A stretch of 64,000 bases of DNA from Cloeon dipterum. Taxonomy: Eukaryota > Arthropoda > Insecta > Ephemeroptera > Baetidae. Positions 45,253-56,949 of the stretch are shown one piece after another. A model generated the notes under the pieces. It did no database searches. It was not told the DNA's origin and saw only the letters and a list, made by a program, of their open reading frames with translations. Every line of letters starts with the position of its first letter. Position 1 is the stretch's first letter. The translations under genes were made by a program, and so were the position numbers. The stretch covers positions 32,802,545 to 32,866,544 of the forward strand of contig NC_088790.1 in NCBI RefSeq assembly GCF_949628265.1, read 5' to 3'.

Positions 45253-48200
45253 ATGTACCAACTGCACTCGATCGACGCGACCACCCACAGCGGCTTCGGC
45301 CTTTACTCAACGCACCACCTCAGGTACATTTTCATTAAATTTGCACAAGCCTCAAATTTAGAATCAAATTGATACTCAAACAAGTATTTATTTGCCTGGC
45401 TTTCGATTTAAAAAAAAAATAGGTCACTATTTTTGTCCCTGGAAAATTCTAAGTCCCGAAATTTTGAATTAATTTCATTTTTAATTAGTTAAATTCAAAC
45501 GCGTGTCCTAGTTAGTTGACGATTAAGTTTTAAAATGTTGCAACAATTATATCTTGAAGGTGAAAATGTCCCAAATAAACATAAAAGTGTCTTTCTCTCT
45601 TATAAGTATTTTTACACGACACGCGTGTTTTAACATTTGGGTTAGGTGGAAGGACATCGGTCGGAAGTGAGCGGACATGCATGTGCATGTGAGAGAGAGA
45701 ATCCCCTCGATCGCCTCATCTCTTCTCTCTATACCTATTTCTATTTTTTTTAATAATTCAAATCGATTATATGGAAATTGTTGTGAACAATTCGTGGCAT
45801 GTGGAGATGATCACACAGTTCAGTGAAGTAAATAATTGCCGTAATTGAAGGTCGCCTCGCCTGCGACGCAACCTTGGTTTAAGGTCGAACTCCTGTATTT
45901 GCCTGCCGGGATGTTCTAATACCTTTAAAATAGGTCGAAACTGACCTGGATGTGAATCGATGAAATTCTGTAATCCCGCAATTAACAGTTAAGATAAGGA
46001 TTAAAATCGGAACTGGGTTAAATTGTTTTGTCGCAATCATTCTTTAGAATTATTTCGACTAACTGGTCGACGGACAAAGAAAACACGTGAGAGACGAATA
46101 TAATTTTTCTCTGTTACGCCGTCGCAGCTTTTGCACTCGATCGCGTGACTCTGTGCGATCGCATGTCAATTTTTCGTATAGCTGCGACGCACTCACTCCT
46201 ACCAGAATTTCGCCAGTATGAAAATAAAAAAAAGATTTCGCGTACCTTCCGTCGCGAAGAATTTCAACATTAAAGAGAACGTTTAACGCGGAAGTGAGAT
46301 GTTTAAACCGCAATCCAGCGAATTGATTTAACTGTTTCTGCTCGAAGAAAAATCGATTTCGCGTGCGATTGGCAATGGGATGGCAGAGTCAATGGCGCAA
46401 AAGCCTTTCAAAGGCTGCATAAAAATAAAGCAGAGGAGAAGTCGGTGAACTGCACGAGCTCAAGGTCTGCGCGTTAGTTGCAGGACACCACGCTTCTCAG
46501 CTGACACGTTTCCTCCACTTTCCGCCGCGAAAACGTGAGAAACGTGATCACTATTTTTACCAGCGTCTGACGCACAAAATTTCCAGACACTGCTCAATCA
46601 ATATTCTAACAAGAATAATTACCAAAATATTTCTTTAAATTAAAAATAATATCAAGAAAAATCTGTTTCTCGCGTGTCAAAAGTCATTATGGAGTTGAAA
46701 TTTATAATTATTTGATTATTCGCCCATTTCGAAGCTGCGCAGTAAAGTTGTGCGCATCAGAAGCATGCGCAGTATGTTCAAATCGCCTCTAAATCTCACA
46801 AGGAGGCTGAAAATCATCACTGCGCATGCGTGAACCAAATCAAAACCTTCTGCGCAGTCGTAATTTCCACCGGGTGCCGGGTTGCGATTTGCGTTGGTTC
46901 CCGCCGGTCAGAATTCAATATGGCGTCGAAATAATGGCGGCCAATGAGAATCGTCGAAAAAGAGGCGTGCCGAGCAAATAGTTTCATTCCCGCGTATTTG
47001 TTACATTTCCATAGGCCTGATGTGCCATCTAACGGACGATTCGCCAATTAATTAATAAAGAAAAATATATTATTTAAAACTATTCAAGTAAAAGACAATA
47101 TATTTTTTATTTAATTTCTGAAAACGTAAAAACAATCAATCACGTGTGCTTGCTGGCGGTAAATAACGGAGCTTTTTGTTGTTGGATTGTTGCAGATTGA
47201 CAAACAATTACCACAAGTCGAGCGTGTCCGATGGCCTGGGAGTGTGCGGGCAGGGCGAGCTGCAGCGCAACCAGGGTGGCCAGCTGCAGGGTCGAAGGTG
47301 GCCCTCTCAGCTCCTATACCTTTACTCAGCAATGAGTTCGGCAATGGTCGCACCCTCTTTGCAGAGCGCAACCTCGTCAGACACCAAAGCGGCCATCGCA
47401 GCAGCAGTCCGAGCGGCATCCCACGCCGCCCTCCAGGAAAAACGAATTCAAGGTATATTTCCTTTTTATCTAAACAGCGTCCTTGACGAACATTCTGAGC
47501 TCACCAATCGAGTCCTGAGGGTCGAATTAGGTAAAATGGATGTTTCTTCCGTTAAAAATTCTAGCATGACGTTGCGAACTTTTTTCCCGCCAAAACAAAT
47601 GAACGCGAGAAGTGCGCACGCGTCATAGCTGGTTTGAGCACTGCCTGCGCGAATGAATTCTTCGTCAGATCCAACCAGCTCTGACGCATGCGCACTTCTC
47701 GCATTCATTTGTTTTGGCGGGAAAAAAGTTATCCAAGTGTCACGATGAACTTATCTGTAACTGAAAAAAACATCCAATCTAACTAATTCGACCCTCAGGA
47801 ATCGATTGGTGGGCTCAGAATCTTCCTCAAAGACGGTCTTTAATTTTAAAAAGCAAGATTTACGGCTCTCTGATTGGCTTCCCCCTCCCCTCTTTCGGGG
47901 AAACAGCCAATCAGAGCGCTAGCAGCCTTTTTTAACTCGAAAAACATTAAAATTATGATAAAAATTAGTGATTCCAAAACAATATCATGTTATTACTCGG
48001 AATAATTACGAGAACTCTATTATTATGGCTATCGCGATGAGTGAAATGGCGAATTCGGTGTGGCAACGATGCACGGCGGCGGCACGAATAATGCCCCTGC
48101 CTTTCCGCTGGCTGGCCTTTTTTGTAAGCGTGAGTGCACTCTGTCAATGACAGCGAAAGCAGCTGGCCGGAGTGTCAGCGAGAGCAGCAGCGGCAGCGCG

Positions 48201-51200
48201 TCCAGCGTCAACAACAATAACAACAACAACAACGACACGCTCAACCACAACAACAACGTCAACAGTCAGCAGCTAACCCCTTCCACCCCGGCAGACCCAC
48301 CCTCGCAGGAAGAGCTGGCGCTGTTAGCCAAGCTTCAGGAGGCCAACAGGTACCAAAAATTCGGGTTAATAGGGTTGCCACCAGCCCCAAAATAATTGTT
48401 TTTCTTTTTTGTAACGAGATTCAAATTGGTTTTTAATTTTTTGACGCTGATGTTGAAAAGGGGAGTAAAAAGTCTTTTACGGTGAGTCACGCGAGAAAAG
48501 TTTACACTATACACGTCACCATCCCTTCCACCTGTGCTCCGGTGTACCTGTCGGCGCCTCTCGCTAATTTACCTGGCGATACACTCCTTTTCGATATTAT
48601 CTAAATGCGTGGGAAAACAAACTCCGGGCGACATTTTTCGACTCTCTTTCACTTAGAAATAACCGAAAATTGGTCCCGAAACTATAAAAAACCAAAATTT
48701 CCTTTTTTTCCAATTAAATGAGTATCGATACTTTTGCCGAGTGGGCCGTTTTTGTTTTGTCAACACCACGCCTCCACTCCCGAGCCGTGTGAGTGTGTGT
48801 GTGTTATCTTCGATAAGGCGAGCAGCAGCTCTCGTCGGAGCAAAAATCTTGCACCGATGAGTGCGAGAAGCCTTTTTACCTGTGATGGACGAGCTCGTTA
48901 ACGGTTTCAATTCGGTTCTCAACAGGCTGATCGAGACGGATGCCAAGTCGCTCAACTCGCTCTCGGGCAACAGCACCCACTCGAGGAAGAGCTCGGACAC
49001 GTCCCAGATCTCGGTCACCTCGGGTGAGTGCCCACGAATCCCTTATTAATTCTTTAATAATTAATTTCAATCAAAAGGCGCGAGCTCGAGCCAGGAGCGG
49101 AATGGCGACGAGGGCGAGGAAGACAGCTGGACGGTCTGGGGCCAGGTGGCCAACGACTGGGACAACTGCTGGAAGAAGAGGAACCAGTTTGTCCGGGTGA
49201 GTCGACCAAATTCTAATCTCGGCATTGCAATAATTCTAATCAGAAGAATTGATTGATAATGCGATAATTGCGGCTCTTAAACAAATGACTGACGCGTGCT
49301 TGCCCTTTTACCCTTCAGGAGCTGGTGCGAAAGGGCGTTCAGCACCACTTCCGAGGCATCGTGTGGCCCCTGCTGTGCGGCGCGCACGACTCTCCGGTCA
49401 AGAAGCAATACGCCGAGTACATAAAAGCGACCTCCGCCTGCGAGAAGGTGATCCGCAGGGACATCGCCCGCACCTACCCTGAGCACGACTTCTTCAAGGA
49501 GAAGGACGGCCTCGGCCAAGAGAGTCTCTTCAATGTGATGAAAGCCTACTCGCTCTACGACCGAGAGGTCGGATACTGCCAGGGCTCCGGATTCATCGTC
49601 GGACTCTTGCTCATGCAGGTCAGAACCATAAAAATCACTTATGAAGGTCGATTCCTGTTTTAAGCCACTTCAACGACGCCTGACGGGCTCTGTAATCATT
49701 CGATTTTAAAAATCTGCACACCATTAGAACGGCCAGGTCGAGAGCTTTCAGAATATGTGCGATTTGACCCTGTTTGGAAGCCATCAGGGTGCTCAGGGTG
49801 TACCTTGATTTACCCAAAATGTCGTTCCTGAGGGTAAAGTTGCACATATTCTGAAAGCTCTCGACTTGGCCGTTCCAACGGCGTGCAGATTTTTAAAATC
49901 GAACCATTACAGAGCCTGTCGGACGTCGTTAAAGTAGCTACCGATCGCTCGAGGGCTTCCCTGACGTCAGGGTTCGATTTTTAAACTGTTCTGATGGTCT
50001 TTTCTGATCTCGGGTACGAATCCAAAGGCTAAACTCAACCGATCATGCAATTTTAAAGTTTTAATTTTCGACCTGAACTAAAAAAATACCCTTTTAACCG
50101 TTTATTTCTCGTAAATTAAGTTGCAAATTAATTTTAAAGTTGTTTGCCGTCCAATTGAGCATCTTTTGGCACAAATTTAGATTTTTTAGCTTAAATAGAA
50201 CTGGAAATAGATTGTTTTCCATTTATTAAACGAATTAAATTGTCAGATGCCGGAGGAGGAGGCGTTCGCGGTGTTAGTCAAGCTGATGCAGGAGTACCGG
50301 ATGCGCGACATGTACAAACCGACGATGGCCGAGCTGGGCCTGTGCATGTACCAGCTGGAGAACCTGGTGCAGGACCTGATCCCGGAGCTGCACGGCCACT
50401 TCCAGTCGCAGAGCTTCCACACCAGCATGTACGCCAGCTCGTGGTTCCTGACGCTGTTCACGACGGCGCTGTCGCTGCCCGTCGCCTGCAGGATCATGGA
50501 TGTGTTCCTCTCGGAGGGTATGGAGGTCATCTTCAAGGTCGCCCTCTCCCTCCTCACCATAGCCAAGGACGATTTGCTCAGCTTAGACATGGAGGGCATG
50601 CTCAAGGTACACGCCGTTCAAACGAAAAATTATTAAACAGGAAAAAATAATACACGTTCTTATCAATTAACTGTCTCCGAGCTTATCTTTTTCCTTGTTT
50701 TGATGTTTTAGTTAAATGATTATCATGTTTTACAGTTTGTTTATTTTTTTCCGACAGTATTTCCAAAAGGAGCTGCCCCCAAAGGCCGAGTCGGACGTCG
50801 AGGGACTGATGCAGATGGCCTACGGAGTCAAATTAAATCCGAAGCGAATGAAAAAACTAGAGAAGGACTACCAGGTGATCAAGGCGAAGGAGCAGGAAGA
50901 GACTGTTGAGCTAAGGGTCAGTCCCTGAAATGAATAATCGTGTTCATTTGGTGATCCGATTTTAATTTTGCAGAGACTGCGCACGGACAACAGGTGCCTG
51001 CGACAAAAAGTGGAGCTGCTGGAGGCCGAGTCGGCGGAGTTGGCCGACCGGCTGGTGCGCGGCCAGGTGTCCCGCGCCGAGGAAGAAGAGGAGAGCTTCG
51101 TCCTGCAGCGCGAACTGGCAGCTCTGCGCCACGCCCACCTCGAGACGCAGCACCGGCTCGAGATGGCCCAGGAGCAGGTCATCCACACGCACATGCTTCT

Positions 51201-53895
51201 CGAGGAAACGGTAAGAGCAACTATACAGGTTCGTTTGGCGGAAAAAATTCGTTACGCGAATTTTTCATTAAAGATCCACGCCTATCCTTTTTGATTGAGT
51301 CAAACTTATGTTCATTTGGAGGAAAAAATGAAATAAATCAATTTCCGTGTCTCGTTTTCAGCTGATCGCGAAGCAGGACGCGTGCGAGGAGTCAAGGGCG
51401 GCCAAAGAGGGCCTGACCCACAAGGAGGACCTGGTCACCTGTCTGCAGGACGAGCTGCTCAAGGTGCGGCTGCGCGAGGCCGAAAACGAGGCTCTCATCA
51501 GGGACCTCAGGGACCACATTCTGGAGCTGGAAGAGGTCAGCACGAATTTTTTTTAAAATAAATAAATTTAATAATAAAAAAATTGGCTCAGGACAAGAAA
51601 ACTCTTCGCGAGGCGACGCCAGACAACTCGGTGGCGCACCTGCAGGAGGAGTTGATCGCTGTGAAGCTGCGCGAGGCCGAGGCGAACCTTTCCCTGAAGG
51701 ATTTGCGGCAGCGAATCAGCGAACTGAGCGCCCAGTGGCAGCGTCACCTGCAGGAACACAAGCAGGACTCGTCGCCGGCGCCGGACAGCACGCCCAAGAA
51801 GCTGCTCTTCTGGGAAAACCGCGGCAGCGACATGCAGAAGGTCGAGGAGGAGCTCATGACCACGCGCATCCGCGAGATGGAGACGCTCGCTGAACTCAAG
51901 GAGCTCAGACTCAAGCTCATGGAGCTCGAAACTCAGGTGAGCTTCCGTTGAATTTTAAAAATGAGTTTCGACGCTAATGAAAATACATTTTTGTTTTTAA
52001 ATTCAAGGTGCAAGTGAGCACGAACCAGCTGCGGCGGCAGGACGAGGAGAACAAGCGTCTGCGCGAGAGTCTGGAGCAGGCGGCGCAGCTAGAGCGCGAA
52101 CACCACGCACGGATGCGCGAGCAGCTGCACCGCTACGCCGACCTCGAGTCGCAGATGAAGGAGCAGCAGATGCTGGCCAGGATCAGGGAGGCCGAAAACA
52201 CGCAGAGTGTGGCCGAGCTCACGCAGAAAATCTCACGACTGCAGATGAAGGTGAGAATTATTCCTTTTTGCCTCACTTCTAGTAAAATTCGCTTACCGTT
52301 TTACTTCCGATTTGCGAAAACCGTCGGTCTATCGTTTTAAATTCTCGGAAATTCATCTAAAACTTGATTTAATTGCGAATTAAAACACGAAAAACGGAGA
52401 AAACGGCAAGATTTCTTTAGCTAAAATAATTCTCGACGCTGATTGGCTGACGTATGCGCATGACAGAATCTCCCACTCCCGCGCAATTTAACAATGACAA
52501 TGAGCTGTTGCTAGGCAACCGCGGGAACTGATTACGCGTGTGCGCCTAGCGTCAGCCAATCAGCGTCGAGCTAAAGAATTCTCGCTGTTTTTTTCTGCGA
52601 TTTTAGACTTTTTAGTCGCGATTTCAACTTTAAATAAATCCCTAAGCTTATAAATCGACAAAGCAACTCTTTATCTGCCGCTCGACGACTTTTTAAACCA
52701 TTTAAATCCTTAATTAACGGAAATTTTCCCTTTTTTTTGGCACAGAACGAGGAGATGGTGGCTGAAGGTGAGTTGAGGAGCCACAGCCTAGAAGCAAGTG
52801 ACCAGGTCAGGGCACTGCAGGACAGTGTAGCTGAACTCAAAGCAGAGGTAAACATTCACTGCACTCTCATCGACACTCTCGCAAGTTGACACAATTCGCA
52901 CCGCCACTCTCAGAGTTTTCATTACTAACATTGATTCGTGCGTAGCCAGATTGCCTTGAAGGACAGTTGCAATAATTAATCAAATCTCTGACACTCTTGA
53001 AATTGGGCTGTCCTTTGAATATTTCTCGACTCGATCACAATCACCGCATTTTATGTGTGACTCTCTGGCGTGTACATAAACATCTTAAATGTGGTCTGGT
53101 AGCAACTGACAATGAGTGGTCAGGACAAAAAAGAGAGCTTATTCTCCACTAACCAAGCTGCTTTTTCTTTAGTTCCCCACGCCAATTACAAGTCCGGACA
53201 CAGAGCCGTGGAAATGGCTGGAGTAAGTTCCTCTCTGCTTTGCTTGCTCTTCTTTCTCTCTCTTTCTCTCTCGTGCTTTCCGCTCCTTGTGCTTTCGTTT
53301 TCCCTCTTTGTCGAGGTGTTCTCGTGTCTTTCTCCCGCTTCTCACGGGCCAACTAACCATCCCTACTGTCTCTCGCACATAAACACATTGTGTCTCTTTT
53401 TAGTTTCTAGGACAAACGATACCTTTGTCCCTAAATTAGTTAAATATGGATGTTTCACTTTCGTTGCTGCTTCCCTGTTCCATGTTTCGAGACAGATTAT
53501 TTAGCAGGGAGAATTTAACTCATTGACAGTTGAAGCTTTTCTTGAATTTCGAACCAATCAGAGAGAAGAAATTGGCTTAGTTGCCGCTTAATTGCCGCTG
53601 TGTGTCGCTGCCGTCTCGTTCTCTGATTGGTTCAGGTGAAAAACCGCCAAATTTCAAATAAAACTCTAAAGAAAAGTTTCGACTGATTGTTTTCGTCCCT
53701 TTTGCAATGAGTTTTGCCTGAAAAAGAGTTCTAGACTAGTTTTTGTGTTCTCTGCAGGTCTTGAGGCTAGAGGGCAAGCGGTGGAGCGAGGGCGAAGAGG
53801 ACGAAGCGAGCGGTTCGAAAATGAACCTGACCTCGTCGTCGGAAAGTGATGCCGAAGAGCAATTGCGATTATCAAGTTCTGATCTTCTAGCATAG
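45253..53895 (+). CDS. Evi5: Evi5, TBC-domain Rab GTPase-activating protein
   Basis: Exons: 45253-45323, 47196-47452, 48154-48349, 48926-49023, 49078-49196, 49319-49618, 50247-50606, 50758-50916, 50974-51210, 51362-51535, 51592-51936, 52008-52250, 52746-52847 and 53758-53895, giving 932 residues with all phases closing. A low-complexity N-terminus precedes the family motif EELALLAKLQEANR and LIETDAKSL. The TBC domain (about residues 248-490) has the Arg finger in RRDIARTYPEHDF and the Gln finger in VGYCQGSGF. Long coiled coil fills the C-terminal third. Evi5 proteins act as GAPs, with Rab11 the known partner in flies, and are linked to centrosomes, cytokinesis and collective cell migration. 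Other first exons lie at 35390 and 42229, and a possible internal start at 48884. A short optional exon may lie at 53172-53221. Confidence 0.93.
46725..47052 (+). repeat. dispersed element, family B copy 5
   Basis: Starts GAAGCTGCGCAGTAAAGTTG, contains CATGCGCAGTATGTTC, CACTGCGCATGCGTG and AATATGGCGTCGAAATAATGGCGGCC, and ends TCTAACGGACGATTCGCC. It ends about 140 bases before an Evi5 coding exon. Confidence 0.9.
47470..47843. repeat. inverted-repeat element, family A copy 5
   Basis: Same foldback as the copies at 2.9, 6.1, 7.1, 10.6 and 62.3 kb. The left end is eroded (GTCCTTGACGAAC), the right end intact (GACGGTCTTTAA). It starts 18 bases after an Evi5 donor. Confidence 0.9.
47865..47917. 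repeat. short CCAAT-bearing hairpin
   Basis: GCTCTCTGATTGGCT is mirrored by AGCCAATCAGAGC with a pyrimidine-rich loop containing CCCC...GGGG. Confidence 0.75.
49662..49939. repeat. foldback of about 280 bases (family E)
   Basis: Arms of about 125 bases: CAACGACGCCTGACGGGCTCTG, TCGATTTTAAAAATCTGCAC, AACGGCCAGGTCGAGAG and CTTTCAGAATATGTGC are mirrored on the other side. It lies in the Evi5 intron between the two main TBC exons. One arm end also occurs at 26461. Confidence 0.9.
52367..52640. repeat. inverted-repeat element, family D copy 4
   Basis: ATTGCGAATTAAAACACG, CTCGACGCTGATTGGCTGACG, central GTTGCTAGGCAACC (52507-52520), then CGTCAGCCAATCAGCGTCGAG. It lies in an Evi5 intron in the coiled-coil region. 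Confidence 0.9.
53551..53634. repeat. short CCAAT-bearing foldback
   Basis: GAACCAATCAGAGA is mirrored by TCTCTGATTGGTTC about 70 bases later. It lies in the last Evi5 intron. Confidence 0.8.
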
Positions 53896-54330
53896 TGTGT
53901 CCGTTATTCGGTTTCTCTTCTCTCTCTCTCTCTAAATATCTCTGTTTTCCCGGGCAGCATTGAAATTGTAAACTGCGCGCGTACGTGTAGCGTAAGAATG
54001 TTAAAAGTATTACCCCCCTGTGATAGATGACGAGTAATTTTTGATCAACACTCTGCGCGTACGATTAGAAAGATGAAAAAAAAATTACGATTATAATGAG
54101 ATGACGTGCGATCTTTCCAAATGGCACAATTAATTGTATTCCAATTAAAAGAGAAAAAAATGATTCACTTTTTATACGACGAGCGCTCGCCCGCCCGTAT
54201 TGTGTGTATTTTATTGTTTGTTTGTTGCTCACTCCATTAATATCGCATTCTATTTTATTATAAATATTATTTACTATTGTTTAATCCATGTTATATATGT
54301 GAACGCATTTTAAATTTTATCCTCGTGTCC
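53896..54330 (+). other. Evi5 3' UTR and flank
   Basis: Follows the stop at 53893-53895. It has a TC microsatellite at about 53915-53931 and AT-rich sequence. No unambiguous AATAAA was found, so the 3' end is approximate. Confidence 0.4.
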
Positions 54331-54904
54331 CGCCACCCTGAGATCTAATTTATTTGAACGCTCTGCTCCTTTGACATTCCCGGCCGCCACTTGCACTTCC
54401 GATGCATTTTTCGAGACATATTCTTATTATTACAATTATAATTATAGCCCCCGCGTCAATTGACTCCGATGGTTGGATCGAAGGTGCGTTAGCCGCACCG
54501 AAATGATATTTTGAGTCGCGCGCAGACATTCGGAACTTAAAATAATTAATAAATGAATAAGTGTCAAAGTGCGGGCAATTCGTCATTGAATTATTGAGCT
54601 GCATTTTCACTCTTGTGTGCTGAACAGTTGATAATTTAAACAACTACTGCTATGTACTTAGCTGTGCATAAAAAAATTTACAGAAATCGTTGGTTTTTTA
54701 TTGCAAAATTCCCATCAATACACCGCCAGGACTGCGAGGAAATTGATTTAACAGCGCTGGTGCTGGTGAAAAATCGGAGAAGAAAGTGGAGCTCTGATTG
54801 GATCGAAATAAAAGAAAAAAAGAAACAAATGTTGAGACTATAGTTTCAATTTAAACAAACAAAATAATGAACGAAGAACTGATTGTATTTAAAATATTTA
54901 CTGC

Positions 54905-55165
54905 AATTAACAAACTGTCTTCCCAAATAGATAAAATTATAAAACAGCAATGATGAGCAAAAGGCTCCCACCGATAAAAGCACCTGAAACAATTGTTTTC
55001 ATATCAACAATTTATAAATTTTAATTATTTTGAGTAAACCCGCTTCCTTGATAGAGATGCTGCTCGTCGGAAAAGTCTGGATTCCGCTGCCTGTAAGAAG
55101 CCCCTGAGCCATTTTTCAGGCTGTTCTGGCAACCGGAGAATAAATTTGAAACTGTTTCCGTTCCA
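54905..55165 (-). pseudogene. truncated copy of the small secreted gene at 59527
   Basis: Matches the last two exons and intron of the gene at 59527-59920 (CAGAACAGCCTGAAAAATGGC, GGGCTTCTTACAGGCAGCGG, GGTGGGAGCCTTTTGCTC). The copy breaks off at about 55165 inside exon 2, so the start and signal-peptide exon are missing. The donor GTGAGT of the intact gene reads GCGGGT here. It is probably not expressed as a protein. Confidence 0.75.
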
Positions 55166-55199
55166 TTGATCCATTTAACCACTTTGTTTTCATTCTCAG

Positions 55200-55312
55200 G
55201 GTGTGATAATCACGATCCTGGTGTACGTGGGCGTGGTGGCGGCCGTTTTCGGCACGACGGACAAGCGGAGCACGAAAAGGAAGTGTCGTCCAACATGCAG
55301 AACTTCCTGATC
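55200..55312 (+). CDS. orphan exon encoding a membrane segment
   Basis: A good acceptor (TTTTCATTCTCAG) leads into GTGATAATCACG..., which in phase 0 reads VIITILVYVGVVAAVFGTTD, a clear transmembrane segment, then a basic tail and stop. Codon third positions in the first half are GC-rich, like real exons here. In another frame the end reads EHEKEVSSNMQNFLI then stop, so a frameshift may be present. It abuts the broken duplicate at 54905-55165. It may be a last exon of a disrupted gene or an Evi5 alternative end. Confidence 0.3.
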
Positions 55313-55319
55313 TGATTAC

Positions 55320-56079
55320 ACCCATATATGTAATTTAGGAATTCAAAATTTAATATAATATGTTTTGAATGAAATGAAATCACAAAAGTACGCTTAATCG
55401 GTTTCATATCAAAACCTTCGATGTAATTCCATAAGATTTACCGTAATATACATTTAAAAAAATCATTTTGCCATCCCAACTCTCAAAAGAAAAATTGGTT
55501 TGAACATTTCCGTGAAGCTAACAAATAAAAAAAGGTTAAGTAATAGCCATCAGAGGCTCAAAAATTGTAAAAAAACGCTTTTAAATAAAAATCATCGGAT
55601 TGAAGAAATTAAAATCAAGTCCAGCACTACTTATTGTTTGGCCATCGAAATTGGCTGGCGGAAGAGAATATGGTTCAATTTTTTTTTCGGCACAGTAAAT
55701 TGTGGGCTTAATTCAATTTGTGGGGAACACATTCAATGTCCACTCTCACTTTCTTGGCTAGGAAGTATTCTTGTATGTTTTTGAAGAGTAGATTTCTTTG
55801 TAAGTTATCCGTGGGATATATGTATTAAAAAGGAAACGATTGATGCTGAAAATCATTTTAAAATATGTAAGCTAAATTTTCCTTTTTTGTCCTTTAATAT
55901 GACAATGACAGTTTCAGTTTCAGAGTTTTAGTAAAATTTTAAATGTAAATAATTTACAAGATAGCTCTTCAAGAGACGTGCACTTTGATAAAGCCCTTCG
56001 GGCAACTGCGTTCGACGAGGCGACGAAATTGACAAAAAAAACTCAAGCATTAAGGTTATGGCGCCAGCAAAACCGCAAA
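55320..56079. other. no gene seen
   Basis: AT-rich. The open frame at 55500-55784 has no domain or splice context. Confidence 0.5.
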
Positions 56080-56350
56080 ATAAGTCATCAGGTCGCTTGA
56101 CCTGAGGTCATATTGGGGTTCCCGAAGTAAAATTCCAATCAAAGACCTGTCCGATTTGGCGTCGTGGTCAACAATCGGGCAAATGGCCGAATTTTAATAA
56201 AATTAAAACCATTTTATAGAAATTTCGACTTTTTCGAGAGTTTGCTGTCCGGAAAAATTGCAAAAAATCGATAAATGTTCCGATTTTGGAATACCGCACA
56301 CGGGCGGACGCTCCTTTTACCCTGGAACCAGCACCGTCGGGTCCACGCAG
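56080..56350 (+). repeat. dispersed repeat, family G copy 4 (fragment)
   Basis: Shares GACCTGTCCGAT, GTCGTGGTCAACAATCGGGCAAATGGCCGAATTTTAA and TTAAAACCATTTT with 12900-13000 and 27000-27090. It also has CGGGCGGACGC as at 26570. Confidence 0.65.
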
Positions 56351-56845
56351 GGCCTCGCCTGGGCCCCGAAAACAAAGTTTGAAATGTCACATTTTTTGAC
56401 TTGCCAAAATTAATAACTTATTTGCTTATAAGGTTCGTGTAGAGTAAAAAACCAAAGTTTTTCAAACTCACCGTGAAATTCTGCATCATTTAGGTGCGAT
56501 CATCCCAAAAACCTGCGCAATTTTGAGCTGTTCGATATAATTTTTTAATTTAATTATGTATTTATGTGCCGGATTTGGTTTCAGACTTATAAATACACGC
56601 TTCCACGCAACAAAACGCGACGGTTCGTTCGGTTTTCCGTTAAAATTTGGCAATTTGTGACGAATATTATGCATCTTTATTTTCACACTGTTGTCGTGCG
56701 TCGTGCTTTATAAAAATAATTCATTCAATACGAAATGTCATTTAAAACTAAAAATATTTTGTCAATATTTGACCATTTTAATAACGCAAGTTTTCGTGTG
56801 GGTATTCAAAATGTTTTCTTTTATCGTGTGGCCCAACTAATCAGA

Positions 56846-56853
56846 TATAAAAG
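56846..56853 (+). promoter_or_regulatory. TATA box of the leucine-rich gene
   Basis: TATAAAAG stands 97 bases before the start codon at 56950, placing a transcription start near 56876. It is a canonical focused promoter. Confidence 0.7.
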
Positions 56854-56949
56854 GAAATTGAATATCACATTTCTTGGCATTTGATCGAATCAATTCTTTG
56901 GAGTTCTTTCGAACTCTCTTGTTATTGTTCGACATTTGAAAATTTCGCA

